Shown here: positions 1 through 7,139 of the stretch, in pieces
Position numbering within the stretch: the first letter of the stretch is position 1
How the letters are laid out: the number at the start of each line of letters is the position of its first letter
Source of the DNA: Bacillota bacterium
GTDB taxonomy: Bacteria; Bacillota; Clostridia; Lachnospirales; Lachnospiraceae
DNA length: 26,310 nucleotides
Assembly (NCBI GenBank): GCA_023411555.1
Contig: JAEYOQ010000048.1
Location: 1 to 26,310 of the forward strand
Direction: 5' to 3'
Program-made: the position numbers and the translations under genes
The notes under the pieces: generated by a model
Database searches by the model: none
The model's input: the letters and a program-made list of their open reading frames with translations, nothing else
What the model was told of the DNA's origin: nothing

Positions 1-74
1 ATTTTTCCTGCAGATTGATCGATTAAATGATGATCATACGCCTTGAGTGTAATTCTCATTACTTGACTTGCCAT
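1..74 (-). CDS. rpsJ: 30S ribosomal protein S10, N-terminal part (runs off window)
   Basis: Reading leftward from the ATG at 74-72, the 24 complete codons give M-A-S-Q-V-M-R-I-T-L-K-A-Y-D-H-H-L-I-D-Q and then S-A-G-K. This is the highly conserved start of bacterial ribosomal protein S10, whose usual form begins MA.Q.MRI.LKAYDH. S10 sits in the 30S head and also acts as NusE in antitermination. A ribosome binding site AAGGAGG lies at 92-86, followed by an 11-nt spacer that contains seven T residues. rpsJ is normally the first gene of the large S10 ribosomal-protein operon, so that operon presumably continues beyond the left edge. The gene is only partial because the window ends; nothing suggests it is broken. 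Identification is confident despite the short length. Confidence 0.92.
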   Translation of the reverse strand, partial: MASQVMRITLKAYDHHLIDQSAGK

Positions 75-355
75 AAAAAAAGCCGCCTCCTTTTCGCACT
101 TAATTTCAGTACGACAAGTGGTGACTGTACACTTATCCGTGTGTATCTTCATATCTCATACATTTTGACAAACCCTGATTGATTTGCCTCTCTGTGGTGT
201 TTTATGAAGTTCTCCACACGTGTTATCTGCCCCAATGGCAGAACGCTATATGGTACAGTGACTTGTCGCCAGTTTCATAACTTGACCTTCGCTCCACGGA
301 AAACCCACCTGGAATGGTGGCAACCTCTCGCTTCAACGCTATCAATGTCACAACA
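75..355 (-). ncRNA. Structured 5' leader of rpsJ (candidate ribosomal-protein autoregulatory leader)
   Basis: About 280 nt of transcribed leader lie between the predicted start site near 355 and rpsJ. A long-range helix pairs 261-268 with 112-119 (CGACAAGT with its complement, 8 bp). After a 1/4-nt internal loop it continues as 253-259 with 124-130 (7 bp). The enclosed domain contains a hairpin at 226-242 (TCTGCC/GGCAGA). A further hairpin CCACC/GGTGG sits at 306-321 near the 5' end. The 3' strand of the long helix can also pair in a competing hairpin (120-116 with 101-97) just upstream of the rpsJ ribosome binding site. S10 operons are known to be controlled by leader RNA in other bacteria (L4 in E. 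coli); which protein would bind here is not visible. No convincing reading frame occupies the region. Confidence 0.6.
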
Positions 356-361
356 TTTGAT

Positions 362-390
362 ATTATACACTATGAATATACCAATTGCAA
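362..390 (-). promoter_or_regulatory. Promoter of rpsJ / S10 operon
   Basis: On the minus strand there is a -35 TTGCAA (390-385), a 17-bp spacer and a perfect -10 TATAAT (367-362). This is a near-consensus housekeeping (SigA) promoter and it points at rpsJ. The start site would be near 355. A weaker second candidate, TTGCTG-16-TATGAT, lies upstream at 539-512. Confidence 0.7.
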
Positions 391-537
391 GTACTTTTTT
401 TCAAGTTTTTACTCCCTTGTCTACGATTAATTGTAGAGAGCACTGATACAATTCGAATTATCTCCATTTCCTCCCTTTTTATGTACGAATAGCAGGACAA
501 AGCAGAAGATTATCATACTTATATAGCGAAATACAGC

Positions 538-619
538 AAGGACTGTTGCATAACGTACTCTTACACAGTAGGTAGGTTGCTCTTTCCTACCTTCATATCA
601 TACGCTTTGCACAGTCCTT
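538..619. repeat. Nested imperfect inverted repeat downstream of the GT2 gene
   Basis: Outer arms AAGGACTGT (538-546) and ACAGTCCTT (611-619) are perfect complements. Pairing continues with GCA/TGC (548-550, 608-610) and CGTA/TACG (554-557, 601-604). Inside sits a perfect 7-bp hairpin, AGGTAGG (570-576) with CCTACCT (586-592). It begins 14 bp past the glycosyltransferase stop codon, so it may end that transcript, but neither strand has the T-tract of a standard terminator. It could instead be a small palindromic repeat element or an RNA structure. Confidence 0.5.
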
Positions 620-633
620 TATAATAGGAAGTA

Positions 634-1563
634 TCACTCTTCCTCTTTAATGATATAGATTGGCCGCTTCTTCGTCTCCAGATAAGTACGTGCCAGATAT
701 TGTCCCAAAATTCCGGTACAGAAAAGCTGTACTCCACCGATCAGGCATATAATGCATACCATGGATGGCCAACCGGCGGTGGGATCCCCAAGAATCACAG
801 TCTTAATTATTATAAATATAATAATTACAAAAGCAGCAATGCAGAATATCATACCGAATACAGAGGCAAGAGCCAGGGGTGCCGTTGTGAAAGCAACAAT
901 TCCATCCATCGAATATATGAATAGCTTCCAGAAAGACCACTTGGTTGTTCCTGCCGCCCGCTCCACGTTCGTATACTCCAACCATTTCGTTCGATATCCC
1001 ACCCAGCTGAAGATGCCCTTCGTAAACCGGTTATATTCCATCAGCTCGAGTATCGAATCAACCATCTGACGCCGCATCAGGCGAAAATCCCTGGCACCAT
1101 CCACAAACTCCGTTTTTGAGATAGCATTAATCAGGCGATAAAAGCAGCGGGCTAAGATGGATCTTATGATCGGCTCTCCTTTTCTTGTCACCCTCCTGGT
1201 TGCAACACAATCGTAATTCTCATCCACCACAAGGTGATACATCTGAGCAATCATCTCCGGTGGGTCCTGTAGATCTGCATCCATTAATACAACATAATCC
1301 CCGCGTGCTTTTTGAAGTCCGGCATAGATTGCTGCCTCCTTACCAAAATTTCTGGAAAAGGAAATATAATGAACTCTCTGATCCAACCCACGCAAATGCC
1401 GGATTGTATCTAGTGTACGATCCTTGGAACCATCATTTACAAATAGGTACTCCCACTCCAGCATTGGCAATATCGCTGAAATTTTAGTTATTTCATCATA
1501 GAACAAGGGTAACACCTCCTGTTCGTTATAACAGGGAACAACAATTGAAATCAGCTCAGCCAT
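634..1563 (-). CDS. Polyprenyl-phosphate glycosyltransferase, GT2 family (GtrB/CsbB-like)
   Basis: This 309-residue protein is a membrane-anchored family 2 glycosyltransferase of the DPM1/GtrB/CsbB type, which moves a sugar from a nucleotide donor to undecaprenyl phosphate on the cytoplasmic face. The N-terminus has the GT-A start SIVVPCYNE (residues 6-14), an NDGSKD segment (43-48) and the acidic donor/metal motif DADLQD (95-100). Two hydrophobic segments at about 220-260 and 268-290 form the usual C-terminal membrane anchor, followed by a basic tail. The ATG at 1563 has AAAGGAG seven bases upstream and overlaps the YfhO stop by 8 bp, indicating translational coupling. It is the last gene of the GtrA-YfhO-GT2 operon. 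The family is certain. The sugar, and whether the product is used for teichoic acid or another polymer, cannot be read from the sequence. Confidence 0.88.
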   Translation of the reverse strand: MAELISIVVPCYNEQEVLPLFYDEITKISAILPMLEWEYLFVNDGSKDRTLDTIRHLRGLDQRVHYISFSRNFGKEAAIYAGLQKARGDYVVLMDADLQDPPEMIAQMYHLVVDENYDCVATRRVTRKGEPIIRSILARCFYRLINAISKTEFVDGARDFRLMRRQMVDSILELMEYNRFTKGIFSWVGYRTKWLEYTNVERAAGTTKWSFWKLFIYSMDGIVAFTTAPLALASVFGMIFCIAAFVIIIFIIIKTVILGDPTAGWPSMVCIICLIGGVQLFCTGILGQYLARTYLETKKRPIYIIKEEE

Positions 1564-4207
1564 GTGTGCTCTCCTTTCGACGCAAAATTACTGTGATGCT
1601 GATGAACAGGAATAGGCTGACCATGGATAGGATAAAGCCCTCTAGTAAGTAAGGGGTACGATAGGTCAGAGTTATATGATGGTCTCCTGCCGGTAGCTCA
1701 AGTGCAGTATACATGATGTTAGCCTTCAATAGCTTGGCCTGCTTACCGTCTACGGTTGCACTCCAGCCTTTACTATAGGGGATAGCCAGAACCATGATAC
1801 CCTGCTTGGTCAGATTTACATCTCCCTCAAGCCGGTTATTACTTTCCTTAATATTCACTAAAGAAGCCTTGCGAAGCTCATCCAGCTGGTCCTTGATGTG
1901 GTTCATGGTTAAACTGTGGACCTCGATTTGATCATAGCTATACTTCCCCTTCTCGGGAAAGGTAATTCTGATCCAATGCTTTTTAATCTTACTGTATCCT
2001 GTATTGACCAGAAAATTAGTTTTACCAAAATAGGAGTTATGATACTTGTTGCGTACATTTACCCTCTTACTTAGGTCCCTTTCCCCTTTCACTGAGAAGG
2101 TACGCATGGCCATCTCCCTTTGATTAATCGTCAGATTATCAAAACGCACATAGGTCTCTGATTTTTTCCTGCTCTTAAAGGATAACGTCATTACTGCATT
2201 CTCTTTCACAACCCGAAAGCCGCCATCCGCTAGTAGAATACCATCGTCCACAGTGAGGTCATACTCTAATTCTTTTATCCCTACATTCATATCCTGGTCG
2301 GAACGATCAGCAAAATCCGTACCCTCTCCCAGTACCACAGTATAGAGCAGAGCATTCTGCTTCTGGAGTACATCCAGCTCCTGAAATTCCTCCTCTGTCA
2401 TATAGGTCTGATAGGTATAGCCTAAAGGCAGGGCAAATAAATTCTCTAGCAGGTAGTAGGTCTTCGTGCCATAGTTCAAGGTCTTCCTAAGCTCATATGC
2501 GTAAGGCGCTGCATTTTTGTCATTGGATATGAAATACTTCACTCCTGCTAATGCATCCGGTATGGTGCGGGCATCCTGATTATCTATTCGATATGCTGTC
2601 CGCTGACTCGCCATCTCAAGCTGTTTATAGTAATTCGTAACACTTCCATCCATTAAACTGAAGTAGGAGGATACATCATAATAATCGTGTATCAGCGCTT
2701 CATTGCGTATCCTATCTCCATAGGTTTCAACGCGATACCAGCCATTATCCAGCTCGGAAAGCATGCGAGCTTGCCCTCCGTCTGTCAGCTCAGTAATCCG
2801 ATCTGCTGAAAGGAACTCCTCTACATAGCCGTTAAACCTCATAGAGTAGAAGGCATAACCGTTAAAGGCGAGGGTACCTAGCACAAGCAGATACATTACT
2901 ACCTCCTGCAGCTTCTTATGTCCGGATAGACGACCGGTCTGCAGGAGCAGCACAATAAAAACCGTGAATAACAAAATACAAAAGGTTATCTTTACGATAA
3001 GAGCCGAGGGACCGACAAAGGTCAGCACAGCATAGCCCAGACTTCCGACTCCCAACAAACTTCTCTCTCTCGGGCCCAGTCGAAAGACACTCTCATAGGT
3101 AGCAGCAAATACGACAGCGATAACAAAGGCCAATAAAAAGTCCCATCGGTTCGTAATATAAGCAAATCCATTCATAAAGTATCCAAATGCCGGTACCAAT
3201 AAAGCAAGCATAGTTAAGACGAAGGTGATTGCCAGCTTGCGATACCTTGAATTGCATAGTAGAATCACAACACTAATCCCAGTCACAGTTGGGAAGGATA
3301 AGTCCACCCAATAACGGGGGCTAATCCCTGATGCAAATAATCCCTGAAGCGCATAAAAGTAAAAGCCCTTATTATAATGAAATAACCCGGTAAGTAGTTC
3401 TGGCTTACTATCCATTCTTCCGTTTTGCAAAAATGCATAGATGATCGGAAGAAACACAACAGCCGCCATAGCCATACCCAGAAGGTAATAACAGCCGGTC
3501 CGAAGACCGACACAAAATAAGCCTGTCAGTTTATTCTTATAGTCCTTATAAAAAGTAAAGGCATACCGAATGATTACATAAATCACAGCCATAACTGTTA
3601 ATATATATAGGAAATAAAAATTACTGATCGTACAAAGAAAGGTCATAATGACCAACAGCTGGGGCTTTTTTCTGCGGAGCACCTCCTCCAGCCCGATCAA
3701 CAGAATAGGCAGATAAATCATCGGATTCAGAAAATAAGGATGTCTGACTCCCGAGAAAAAAGAGAAGCCACAAAACACATAAATCAGTGCTCCGAGTATC
3801 ATCCCGTTTCCTTTCATTCCCCAATACCTGCAAAAGGTCAGAAAGCTAATACCAATCAGATATAACCGTAATATTATCAATATGACATATACAAGGGGTC
3901 CATTATCTTCCGTCATAAAGACAGTCAACAGAGCGATCGGATCCCCCAATGCATAATAATGAAGTGTGGTTATAGTATCAAATCCTAAGCCTATACTGAA
4001 ATCAACCATAGGGAAGCCCTGGCCCTGTAAAATTCCCCGAAGAAGCCTACCGTAATATATCAGAATCGGATAATGTTGGTTTATGCCGTCGACATTCCAT
4101 ACAAAGGTCCGCCCTTCTGTAATAAATGGCATATAAATGATAGGCAAAAGCAGCAGAAAGGTTACACTGTAGATTAGATAAGAATTATTCCAAAGCTTTG
4201 CTTTCAT
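1556..4207 (-). CDS. YfhO-family polytopic membrane protein (GT-C-type glycosyltransferase)
   Basis: This 883-residue protein has a signal-anchor-like N-terminus and roughly a dozen hydrophobic segments through about residue 445. A large hydrophilic, extracytoplasmic C-terminal domain follows (about 450-850), and a last membrane helix near 855-875 ends in RRKE. This is the architecture and length of the YfhO family (B. subtilis YfhO, 861 aa). In Bacillus and Staphylococcus, YfhO transfers GlcNAc from a flipped C55-phosphate carrier onto lipoteichoic acid. An acidic stretch at about 36-41 (WNVDGINQ) lies in the first extracellular loop, where GT-C enzymes keep their catalytic Asp. AGGAGGT lies 13 bases before the ATG, a slightly long spacing. 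The gene starts 11 bp after gtrA and overlaps the GT2 gene. It is likely the outer-face transferase of the trio; acceptor unknown. Confidence 0.85.
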   Translation of the reverse strand: MKAKLWNNSYLIYSVTFLLLLPIIYMPFITEGRTFVWNVDGINQHYPILIYYGRLLRGILQGQGFPMVDFSIGLGFDTITTLHYYALGDPIALLTVFMTEDNGPLVYVILIILRLYLIGISFLTFCRYWGMKGNGMILGALIYVFCGFSFFSGVRHPYFLNPMIYLPILLIGLEEVLRRKKPQLLVIMTFLCTISNFYFLYILTVMAVIYVIIRYAFTFYKDYKNKLTGLFCVGLRTGCYYLLGMAMAAVVFLPIIYAFLQNGRMDSKPELLTGLFHYNKGFYFYALQGLFASGISPRYWVDLSFPTVTGISVVILLCNSRYRKLAITFVLTMLALLVPAFGYFMNGFAYITNRWDFLLAFVIAVVFAATYESVFRLGPRERSLLGVGSLGYAVLTFVGPSALIVKITFCILLFTVFIVLLLQTGRLSGHKKLQEVVMYLLVLGTLAFNGYAFYSMRFNGYVEEFLSADRITELTDGGQARMLSELDNGWYRVETYGDRIRNEALIHDYYDVSSYFSLMDGSVTNYYKQLEMASQRTAYRIDNQDARTIPDALAGVKYFISNDKNAAPYAYELRKTLNYGTKTYYLLENLFALPLGYTYQTYMTEEEFQELDVLQKQNALLYTVVLGEGTDFADRSDQDMNVGIKELEYDLTVDDGILLADGGFRVVKENAVMTLSFKSRKKSETYVRFDNLTINQREMAMRTFSVKGERDLSKRVNVRNKYHNSYFGKTNFLVNTGYSKIKKHWIRITFPEKGKYSYDQIEVHSLTMNHIKDQLDELRKASLVNIKESNNRLEGDVNLTKQGIMVLAIPYSKGWSATVDGKQAKLLKANIMYTALELPAGDHHITLTYRTPYLLEGFILSMVSLFLFISITVILRRKESTHG

Positions 4208-4218
4208 TAAGATTTCAC

Positions 4219-4635
4219 TTACCTCCTATGTGAATGCTTTTTAAAAATCAATAATCTGCTGGCAATGTAATTCACCACAATGACAATCAGATTGGATAGT
4301 ATTTTCATAATAAGGTCATTCCAGCCAAGCTGGTCGACGAACAGATACATAATGAAAATATCCAATAACCCAGTCAGCAGTCTGCAGGCTACAAAGAAAG
4401 CAAATTCAAATAATATCGCCCTTACTTCTTTGTTACGACTTTGAAAAACCAGAAGCCGGTTGGTTATATACGCAAAGAGGACCGAAACCCACCAAGCTAG
4501 TAACGTACTTCCAACAGTACCAAAGCCTAACCATCTGGTGCTGATATAATAAAGGACAACGTTTACGATTGTTGTACATCCACCAAAGAAAATATATAGT
4601 ATAATTTCTCTGTATTTTAAAAATGCTTTCCTCAT
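4219..4635 (-). CDS. GtrA/GtcA-family membrane protein (probable lipid-linked sugar flippase)
   Basis: A small protein of 138 residues with four hydrophobic segments, typical of the GtrA/GtcA family. It begins M-R-K-A-F-L-K-Y-R-E-I and ends in a positively charged tail (KKHSHRR). Family members are thought to flip polyprenyl-phosphate-linked sugars across the membrane for an external glycosyltransferase. An in-frame ATG exists 24 bases upstream (4659) but has no ribosome binding site; the ATG at 4635 follows GTGAGG with a 6-nt spacer, so I prefer it. It is the first gene of the operon, followed after 11 bp by the YfhO gene and then the GT2 gene. Together the three encode synthesis (GT2), flipping (GtrA) and transfer (YfhO) of a sugar. 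The family is clear; the flippase role is inferred from homologues. Confidence 0.85.
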   Translation of the reverse strand: MRKAFLKYREIILYIFFGGCTTIVNVVLYYISTRWLGFGTVGSTLLAWWVSVLFAYITNRLLVFQSRNKEVRAILFEFAFFVACRLLTGLLDIFIMYLFVDQLGWNDLIMKILSNLIVIVVNYIASRLLIFKKHSHRR

Positions 4636-4751
4636 TGAGAACCTCACAATAATCAACATATCTTATGCATAAATAGCATCAAGTGTGTAACGCCAATAAA
4701 CAATAGCAGGCACATGCCGGAAGAACAAGGAGTTCGTTCCAACGGATGGCG

Positions 4752-4820
4752 GAAGTTTGCGCCGAGGATAACGCAGGCACAAACTTCTAAGTGTAAATTA
4801 TGCCTTTTATAATTTACACT
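4752..4820. repeat. Two adjacent inverted repeats (12-bp and 11-bp stems)
   Basis: Stem one: 4752-4763 with 4776-4787, enclosing 12 nt. Stem two: AGTGTAAATTA (4790-4800) with TAATTTACACT (4810-4820), perfect, enclosing 9 nt. They lie only 2 bp apart. Neither is followed by a T-tract. They resemble a palindromic intergenic repeat more than a terminator. Confidence 0.5.
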
Positions 4821-4927
4821 GTTAAGTCTTAGCTTTTCTCAAGGTTTTATTCAAAATATACTTATCTTAACCAATAGAGCTAGCTCTAGCAGATTTTCAA
4901 CCGATTGATGATCTCTATAATATATAA

Positions 4928-4985
4928 ATGGGTATCCACTCTTATCGGTTACTATTGCCATAAGAGTGGATACCCATATTTTTAC
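4928..4985. terminator. Perfect 18-bp hairpin, probable terminator of the sigma/lipoprotein operon
   Basis: Arms 4928-4945 and 4960-4977 are perfect complements (ATGGGTATCCACTCTTAT and its reverse), with a 14-nt loop. On the plus strand the hairpin is followed by ATTTTTA, on the minus strand by TTATATATTAT. Position downstream of the lipoprotein gene suggests it ends that minus-strand transcript, but the T-tract is poor in that direction. Confidence 0.5.
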
Positions 4986-5067
4986 TAAATAGATAAAAAT
5001 GAGACAGACATACTGAAATCAGTTGATAACATAGGTCAGTATAAAAGCCAATCAAAGTAGTTTCAGA

Positions 5068-5493
5068 CTATGGAAGCCACGATATTGGCTTCTCGGGATT
5101 GACTGGAGCAGACACGGAATACCATTCATCTCCGATTAGCATATGACAGTCCTTCTTCCCGTTAATGACGTAAGCAAACTCTGCGTAGCTATCCCCCATA
5201 CTAAAGCGATATATTTCTCCTCCGTTACCATCGCCCGGTGTCGAGCCTTCTTCATATGTCCTGTTTACCAAAGACAGGCTTAAGATCCATTGTTTCAGAT
5301 CCTCCAATTCATCCCCTTCGACGATATATTCGCTTTCCTTACCTCCAATGAAATGTGTTACCGTTACCTCTTTGACCTCGTCAGGAATAAGCTCCTTTAA
5401 CTGCTCTAGTGGCTGATCCTCCTTACACCCCATAAGAACCGAAGCGACGGACAACAACACAACGGACAGCCATATGATACTTTGCTTTTTCAT
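5068..5493 (-). CDS. Putative lipoprotein, third gene of the sigma-factor operon
   Basis: A 141-residue protein with a lipoprotein signal peptide: a basic MKK start, a hydrophobic core and the lipobox L-M-G-C with Cys23 as the lipidation site. The mature part is acidic and mixed alpha/beta, with no catalytic motif I recognise. It includes EVTVTHFIGGKESEY (about 42-56) and ends in a short Pro-rich tail (PVNPEKPISWLP). It starts 62 bp after the DUF4367 gene, with AAAGGGG upstream of the ATG, so it is probably cotranscribed with the ECF sigma factor and its likely anti-sigma factor. I infer a role at the membrane surface in the same stress response, either as a target or as a sensor accessory. 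The lipoprotein call is firm; the function is unknown. Confidence 0.75.
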   Translation of the reverse strand: MKKQSIIWLSVVLLSVASVLMGCKEDQPLEQLKELIPDEVKEVTVTHFIGGKESEYIVEGDELEDLKQWILSLSLVNRTYEEGSTPGDGNGGEIYRFSMGDSYAEFAYVINGKKDCHMLIGDEWYSVSAPVNPEKPISWLP

Positions 5494-5555
5494 CTTTCAA
5501 GCCCCTTTCCACAGTTCTAGCTACCACCTTAGACTATCGTCCTTGCCGACTAGGA

Positions 5556-6254
5556 TTAATCTATGGACCGCGCTATCTTTAACAACTCATCCACAGACAA
5601 TTTACTCCAAATACTGAATGTATATCCTTCCATGCTCCATATAACCCCGTTCTCAAAATCGTCCTCTTTCGCTTTTACAAGATAGCAATAATGCCCGTTA
5701 ACCGTATCCTCCATCAGAACATGATTTTCGTTATCAACAGATACATTGGTACCATCGCTTCCAGGTCTATAGGAAAGATATATTCCATCCTCTGTGTCAT
5801 TCAAATATTCAATATTTGCAGTCCTTCCAAGCCTTTCAACTGAGCTCTGACGGTATCCAATCGGCAGATAATCAGGTTGCCATTCTCTCTCTTCGTCTGT
5901 ATCGGAGGCTTCAGCACGGAATATGAAAGAGGTGAATTTATCGTACCATTCAACCACCGCATTTTTTACGGCTGCTCTGACCTCGGGCTTCGTGAGCAGC
6001 AGACCAAATACTAAAGCTGTCGTTATAGCTAGAATCGCAGCAACCCGTTTTCCATATTGAAAAGCCCTTTTCAAGAAATCCTTTCTCCGTTCACTGGCTA
6101 ATAATTTCTTCATTCTAATTTCAAATTCCATTGAAAAATATTGTATCTCTACTAGTTTTTCCTTTGGAGGAATTGCATCAATCTCCTCATTGTAATCATC
6201 GATAACAGCTTGGCGAAACAAAGCTTCAAATATGGAGTCATCGAATTCTTTCAT
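5556..6254 (-). CDS. DUF4367-type membrane protein, probable anti-sigma factor
   Basis: A 232-residue protein with a cytoplasmic N-terminal region (1-68), one membrane helix (about 70-88) and an external C-terminal domain. The external domain contains WQPDYLPIGYR (about 125-135) and ends in a SVDELLKIARSI helix. That pattern (the PxYLPxGY motif and the final segment on short amphipathic strands) is what I know from DUF4367 proteins of Clostridia, which are usually encoded directly after an ECF sigma factor. Here the ATG lies 2 bp after the sigma stop codon and its AAGGA ribosome binding site lies inside the sigma gene, so coupling is tight. The N-terminal region would hold the sigma factor and the external domain would sense the signal. 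I see no classical HxxxCxxC zinc anti-sigma motif. Anti-sigma function is inferred from context. Confidence 0.72.
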   Translation of the reverse strand: MKEFDDSIFEALFRQAVIDDYNEEIDAIPPKEKLVEIQYFSMEFEIRMKKLLASERRKDFLKRAFQYGKRVAAILAITTALVFGLLLTKPEVRAAVKNAVVEWYDKFTSFIFRAEASDTDEEREWQPDYLPIGYRQSSVERLGRTANIEYLNDTEDGIYLSYRPGSDGTNVSVDNENHVLMEDTVNGHYCYLVKAKEDDFENGVIWSMEGYTFSIWSKLSVDELLKIARSID

Positions 6255-6256
6255 AG

Positions 6257-6823
6257 TTATTTTCCTTTACCTTTTTTGTTATTAATACGATTATCATACT
6301 CTTTTTTTACAAGTTTTCTCACCTTTTCCTTCGCTCTTAGGATTCGTGTATCGATATGTTTAGGCGTCATATTCAGCTTCTCTCCGATCTCCTTGTATGA
6401 CATGCCTAAAACATATTTCATAATGAGAATCTGCCTGCTAATTTCATCGATACTTGCCATATGCCTGCGAATGGCATCATATTCCGACGAGATGACCGCC
6501 TGCTCCTCTACTGATTTTTCCTCCGACTCAAGATATATCTCCAAATCCTCCATGGGAATATTTGCGTAAGGCTTTTCTTTTCGTAACAAATCAATGCATT
6601 TATTTCTCACTATAATAACGGCTGAGAAACGAAAATCCCTACTGTCCAAATATAAATATTTATCCTTTTCCTTTATAATAGATAAAAAAGCATTATGTAC
6701 GGCATCCTCCGCCATCGCCTGATTCCTTGTGATCTTCAGAGCATACATAAGGAGAGCATGCTTATGCTCTTCATAAATCCCAGCCATTGTTCTTCGCTCC
6801 TGCTCTGTTTCGAGCATGGTCAT
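6257..6823 (-). CDS. ECF-type RNA polymerase sigma factor
   Basis: The protein is 188 residues from the chosen ATG at 6823. Region 2 covers roughly the first 75 residues, with the core-binding pattern A-E-D-A-V-H-N-A-F and the -10 recognition segment VRNKCIDLLRKEK. Region 4 lies near the C-terminus: ISRQILIMKYVLGMSYKEIG, then a helix-turn-helix ending RILRAKEKVRKL. The tail is strongly basic. A longer reading from a TTG at 6856 is open, but it lacks a ribosome binding site and would place the GGAAGGA motif (6845-6839) inside the gene; that motif precedes the ATG with a somewhat long 15-nt spacing. The downstream DUF4367 gene is coupled. The upstream region carries a palindrome and direct repeats, so autoregulation is plausible. 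Family certain; regulon unknown. Confidence 0.88.
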   Translation of the reverse strand: MTMLETEQERRTMAGIYEEHKHALLMYALKITRNQAMAEDAVHNAFLSIIKEKDKYLYLDSRDFRFSAVIIVRNKCIDLLRKEKPYANIPMEDLEIYLESEEKSVEEQAVISSEYDAIRRHMASIDEISRQILIMKYVLGMSYKEIGEKLNMTPKHIDTRILRAKEKVRKLVKKEYDNRINNKKGKGK

Positions 6824-6879
6824 ATATAATGCTAGCAATCCTTCCCATCCTTTCAAGTAAGTACATTAAGTGTGCATAA

Positions 6880-6940
6880 GATTGTTACATAACAATCAGA
6901 TTATACTGGTTATTTATCGTCAATTCATCTATCGTCAATT
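6880..6940 (-). promoter_or_regulatory. Promoter region of the ECF sigma operon with palindrome and direct repeat
   Basis: On the minus strand a perfect -10 TATAAT lies at 6905-6900. Just downstream, over the expected start site, is the palindrome GATTGTTA-CA-TAACAATC (6880-6897). Upstream, AATTGACGATA occurs twice in tandem with a 15-bp period (6940-6930 and 6925-6915). No good -35 sits 17 bp from the -10 (ATGAAT is found), so the direct repeats may bind an activator or be recognised by the ECF factor itself. Confidence 0.5.
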
Positions 6941-7035
6941 TATGGAAATTAATTTAGGGTATTTTTGGTATTCTAGTAAATTTTTCCATGTTCTGTGTCA
7001 GGTAACCTAAATTTTAATTTCCTATATCAATATTC

Positions 7036-7081
7036 AAAAAAAGATTAGCAATTCAGTTTAATTACACTAAATTGCTAATCT
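7036..7081 (-). terminator. Intrinsic terminator of the exported-protein operon
   Basis: Read on the minus strand, a 12-bp perfect stem AGATTAGCAATT / AATTGCTAATCT (7081-7070 with 7053-7042) is followed directly by seven T residues. It lies about 60 bp after the last gene of the five-gene exported cluster and separates it from the ECF sigma operon. Confidence 0.85.
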
Positions 7082-7139
7082 CTCTTCACTTGTTATTCAG
7101 GAATCTTCATTCGCTCCTCCTATTACACTCCAGGGAGGA

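Larger units (their letters stand above)
4660..5067. other. Intergenic region with three large inverted repeats, no gene seen
   Basis: No credible coding frame occurs here. It contains a 12-bp stem GAAGTTTGCGCC / GGCACAAACTTC (4752-4763 with 4776-4787, one G-U type mismatch). Next is a perfect 11-bp stem at 4790-4800 with 4810-4820, then a perfect 18-bp stem at 4928-4945 with 4960-4977. The motif GCAGGCACA also occurs twice (near 4708 and 4774). The gtrA promoter should lie at its left end, but I see only weak matches. The rest may be an intergenic repeat element plus the terminator of the sigma-factor operon. Confidence 0.5.

Noticed and set aside
204..446. Open frame of 80 codons on the plus strand
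   Set aside because: No ribosome binding site, unusual composition, and it lies antisense to the rpsJ promoter and structured leader.
363..467. Possible 34-codon leader peptide on the minus strand (ATG at 467) ahead of rpsJ
   Set aside because: A GGGAGG motif is only 2 nt from the ATG, too close, and the predicted start site near 355 lies downstream of the frame.
6210..6569. 119-codon plus-strand frame over the sigma/anti-sigma junction
   Set aside because: Antisense to two clearly coding genes; the hydrophobic look comes from the Lys/Glu-rich sense strand.
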